Shown: positions 61,641 to 64,000 of the stretch, in pieces
Layout of the letters: each line of letters begins with the position of its first letter
Position numbering within the stretch: the first letter of the stretch is position 1
Origin: JANXZS01 sp963797255
Lineage (GTDB): Bacteria; Acidobacteriota; Terriglobia; Terriglobales; Acidobacteriaceae
Length of the DNA: 64,000 bases
Direction: 5' to 3'
Assembly: GCA_963797255.1 (NCBI GenBank)
Contig: CAWCOV010000030.1
Span: 744,001-808,000 of the forward strand
Position numbers and translations under genes: made by a program
Notes under the pieces: model-generated
Database searches by the model: none
What the model saw: only the letters and a program-made list of their open reading frames with translations
What the model was told of the DNA's origin: nothing

Positions 61641-62807
61641 CTACGAGAGGGTGCGAATGGCGTCGCACGCACGTTCCAGGTCATGATCTTTCTTGGCGAA
61701 GCAGAACCGCAGCAGATTTTCTCCGCGGCCCTCGCCCATAAACGCGGTCCCGGCCACGGCAGCCACCCCCGTTTTCGCCAGCAGGGTTCTCGCCTTCTGC
61801 CGCGCCGTCGCCCCTTCAATCCGACCGGTCTCAGCCAATACGTAATAGGCTCCCTGCGGAATGGAAGGAGTCAACCCTGCATCCAGCAGTGCTCCGCAGA
61901 GTGCATCGCGTTTCTTTTGATAGTCCGTCGAAAGTGATGCATAAAAGGCGTCCGGCAGATCCAACAGCCCCGAGAGCGCCGCATGCTGGAATGGCGAGGG
62001 CGCGCACACATACGTAAGGTCGTGAAAATAATTGATCGCGCCTGCCCACTTGTTGCTTGCCGCAAGATAGCCAAGCCGCCATCCCGTCACGCTGAAAGTC
62101 TTTGAAAACCCTGAGACGGAAATCGTGCGATCGGCCATTCCGGGCAAAGCCGCCGGACTAATGTGCTCAACGCCGTCGAAAAGAAAATACTCATAAATTT
62201 CATCGGTAAATACAAACAGATCATGCTCAATGGCCAGCGCGCTTAGCCCCTCCAACTCCTCTCGGGAAAATACCTTTCCCGACGGATTGGATGGCGAGTT
62301 GATCAGGATGGCTCGAGTACGCGGTGTGATCGCTGCCTTCACTCGGTCGAAGTCGATCTCCCAATCCGGCGCATCGAGTGGCACGATGGCAGGCTTAACA
62401 CGCAGAGCCAGCAGCGTATGCAGGTGGTATCCATAAAACGGCTCAAAGAGAACCACTTCGTCGCCCGGATCCAGCAGCGCCAGGCACGCAGCATAATAGG
62501 CCCCGGTCGCCCCGGACGTAACCAGCACCTCGCCCTCGGCGGCTACCTTGATGCCATTGTGGCGTTCCAGTTTTGAGGCAATCGCTTCGCGCAAAGGAGT
62601 AATTCCATCTGCCCGTGTGTAGATGTTGTTGCCGTCGCGAATCGCCCTGTGCGCGCTCTCAATTACTTGATCGGGGATGGGTGTATCGCACACCCCCTGC
62701 GCCAGGTTCACGCCACCGACACGGTCACATTCAACCGACATAGCCCGAATCTCGGACTGCATTACATTAAGGGAAATCTCACTCAGGCGGAGGGAGTCGA
62801 CGCGCAT
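61641..62807 (-). CDS. class I/II PLP aminotransferase
   Basis: A 388-residue fold-type I aminotransferase: GGVNLAQGVCDTPIPDQVI, YTRADGITPLREAIA, LVTSGATGAYYAACLALLDP, INSPSNPSGKVFSREEL, the internal aldimine Lys in VSGFSKTFSVTGWRLGYLA and the substrate-carboxylate Arg in NLLRFCFAK. The overall pattern resembles kynurenine aminotransferase/methionine aminotransferase-like enzymes, but specificity is not certain. It is monocistronic with no strong ribosome binding site before ATG 62807. It is divergent from the sulfatase. Confidence 0.92.
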   Translation of the reverse strand: MRVDSLRLSEISLNVMQSEIRAMSVECDRVGGVNLAQGVCDTPIPDQVIESAHRAIRDGNNIYTRADGITPLREAIASKLERHNGIKVAAEGEVLVTSGATGAYYAACLALLDPGDEVVLFEPFYGYHLHTLLALRVKPAIVPLDAPDWEIDFDRVKAAITPRTRAILINSPSNPSGKVFSREELEGLSALAIEHDLFVFTDEIYEYFLFDGVEHISPAALPGMADRTISVSGFSKTFSVTGWRLGYLAASNKWAGAINYFHDLTYVCAPSPFQHAALSGLLDLPDAFYASLSTDYQKKRDALCGALLDAGLTPSIPQGAYYVLAETGRIEGATARQKARTLLAKTGVAAVAGTAFMGEGRGENLLRFCFAKKDHDLERACDAIRTLS

Positions 62808-63128
62808 AGTAACAATATATTTACCATGTCGGGCCGAAGCCTGTCCGAGCTTTCCATCTACTGGACGCTAGCACTCTTGAGTCGTACGTTTGCCGGTCCC
62901 CGCCGAAGGTAAAAAAAGACCTCCTCTTACAATCCCGCTTTTCCCCTAGCAGTATTGCTAGTTGCGAATGAGCCACTTGCGGCCTAACCTCGTTCGAGAT
63001 CCCACTAACTTCACGGGAGTGAGCTTTAATTCGCGCAGCGAGTTAGCTCTTATTGCGTTCTCAGCGGGATGGTGCTCGACGCCAATCCACTTTTTCTCAC
63101 GACATGAAAGAGAGTCACGGAGATACCT
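62808..63128. other. 321-bp intergenic region with a small palindrome
   Basis: This divergent promoter region lies between the aminotransferase and the sulfatase. I see no gene in it. At 62946-62961 there is a perfect palindrome, CTAGCA, four bases (GTAT), TGCTAG, which could be an operator. The T-rich stretch around 62815-62825 on the minus strand may hold the aminotransferase promoter. Nothing else recognised. Confidence 0.4.
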
Positions 63129-64000
63129 ATGAAATTTGTAGAAGGCTTGCGTAGTCGGATATGGGGGCCCTTAGCTGTTTCGTGCATCGCCCTGGCCGGT
63201 ACGCTCCTGCCCAGTACCGCACCCGCACAAACCAAGAAGCCCAACATCATCGTCATCATGGGTGACGATGTGGGCTGGTTCAACATCGGCGCTTACCATC
63301 GCGGCATGATGTCCGGCAAAACGCCGAACCTCGACAAACTCGCTAAAGATGGCATGATGTTCACCGATTACTACGCTGAGGCAAGCTGCACCGCTGGCCG
63401 CGCCAACTTCATCACCGGCGAGATTCCGCTTCGCACCGGATTGACAACGGTCGGTCAGGCTGGCGCAGACGTAGGCTTGCCCGCGGAGGCCGTCACCCTC
63501 GCTACCGTTCTTAAGACGCAGGGATACGAGACTTTCCAGTTTGGCAAGAACCACCTCGGCGACATGAACAAGTATCTCCCCTGCGTTCACGGCTTCGACG
63601 AGTTCTTCGGCTACCTCTACCACCTCGACGCCATGTCGGATCCTTATTGGTTCGACTATCCGCAGGACTGGATCGATAAGACCGGCCCGCGCGACATTGT
63701 GCATTGCACCGCAACCACAACGGATGACCCAACAGTCGAACCAAGATGGGGTGCCGTGGGTAAGCAGAAAGTCGTGGATGAGGGACCATTGGCCCCGTTT
63801 CCAAACATGACGGGACTGCAGAACTGGCAAAAAGGCCGTACCGCCAAGTACGACATGGAGACCTTCGACAGCGTTCTCGTGGGCAAGACCAATGCATCCA
63901 TGGATAAGGCAAAGGCCGACGGCAAGCCGTTCTTCATCTGGCACAACACCACCCGCATGCACGTCTTCACCTACATCCCGCCCAAGTACCAGGCGATGAT
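63129..64000 (+). CDS. exported arylsulfatase (3' end cut by window)
   Basis: At least 290 residues, continuing off the window. There is a signal peptide (MKFVEGLRSRIWGPLAVSCI then ALAGTLLPSTAPAQ) followed by the sulfatase fold. The metal-binding DD at positions 46-47 lies in IIVIMGDDVGWFNIG, and the formylglycine motif is C87-T-A-G-R91 (EASCTAGRANFITG), then YETFQFGKNHLGDM. The enzyme hydrolyses sulfate esters and needs the Cys to be converted to formylglycine by FGE or an anaerobic maturase, neither of which is in the window. The ATG at 63129 is preceded by CGGAGA. Length and end unknown. Confidence 0.92.
   Translation, partial: MKFVEGLRSRIWGPLAVSCIALAGTLLPSTAPAQTKKPNIIVIMGDDVGWFNIGAYHRGMMSGKTPNLDKLAKDGMMFTDYYAEASCTAGRANFITGEIPLRTGLTTVGQAGADVGLPAEAVTLATVLKTQGYETFQFGKNHLGDMNKYLPCVHGFDEFFGYLYHLDAMSDPYWFDYPQDWIDKTGPRDIVHCTATTTDDPTVEPRWGAVGKQKVVDEGPLAPFPNMTGLQNWQKGRTAKYDMETFDSVLVGKTNASMDKAKADGKPFFIWHNTTRMHVFTYIPPKYQAM

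Overview
The window looks like a chromosomal segment from a moderately GC-rich, Gram-negative soil-type bacterium. The best fit is Acidobacteriota, probably class Terriglobia. The main pointers are two tandem secreted proteins with a von Willebrand A domain of the acidobacterial type, secreted proteins of the YXWGXW kind, an incomplete murC-ftsQ-ftsA-ftsZ division cluster, and the Kdp, MeaB/epimerase and reverse transsulfuration genes. This assignment rests on gene content and family knowledge; no search was run. I found no rRNA, tRNA, CRISPR array, insertion sequence or prophage. Both edges cut genes: a Crp/Fnr regulator on the left and an arylsulfatase on the right.

Layout. 0-3 kb: Crp/Fnr regulator, tandem universal stress protein, a small unknown gene and a LacI-type regulator. 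3-10 kb: high-affinity potassium uptake, with kdpE, a 28-residue membrane peptide and kdpF-kdpA-kdpB-kdpC on the minus strand and a shortened KdpD-like kinase divergent from them. 10-20 kb: VOC protein, a small secreted protein, then murC, an exported nitrilase-type amidase, ftsQ, ftsA, ftsZ and a short penicillin-binding transpeptidase. 20-28 kb: secreted exordium-like protein, a decayed gene remnant, NAD(P)HX repair enzyme, tsaE, fabI, and an operon of DUF1015 protein, amidase, GerMN protein and murI. 28-33 kb: two VWA proteins, then a cystathionine beta-synthase/cysteine synthase and a cystathionine gamma-lyase/synthase. 33-41 kb: YXWGXW-type secreted protein, two MFS transporters, VOC protein, acyl-CoA dehydrogenase, a frameshifted CYTH-like gene and an ankyrin protein. 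41-47 kb: meaB, methylmalonyl-CoA epimerase, tsaB (two frameshifts), rimI, a DUF465 protein, psd, pssA and an Asd-like protein without the usual cysteine. 46-54 kb: dGTPase, TPR protein, FUSC-type membrane protein (frameshifted) and purH. 54-64 kb: degenerate receiver, glucosaminidase, an ABC exporter with a giant NdvB-like glycan synthase, an aminotransferase and the start of a sulfatase.

Much of the content serves the envelope: septum assembly (FtsQ/A/Z, MurC, MurI, PBP), peptidoglycan hydrolases, phosphatidylethanolamine synthesis (PssA then Psd), and a putative glycan synthase/exporter pair. Between about 33.9 and 51.1 kb, four genes contain five reading-frame breaks. Each is repaired by removing a single base. 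The affected genes include tsaB, which is expected to be essential, so base-insertion errors in the sequence are the likeliest cause. Anyone using this annotation should treat those genes as probably intact in the organism.

I did not find a clearly new biological system. The strongest leads are the exported amidase inside the division cluster, the ABC/NdvB-like pair lacking the phosphorylase domain, the extra micropeptide in the kdp operon, and several perfect inverted repeats in regulatory positions.
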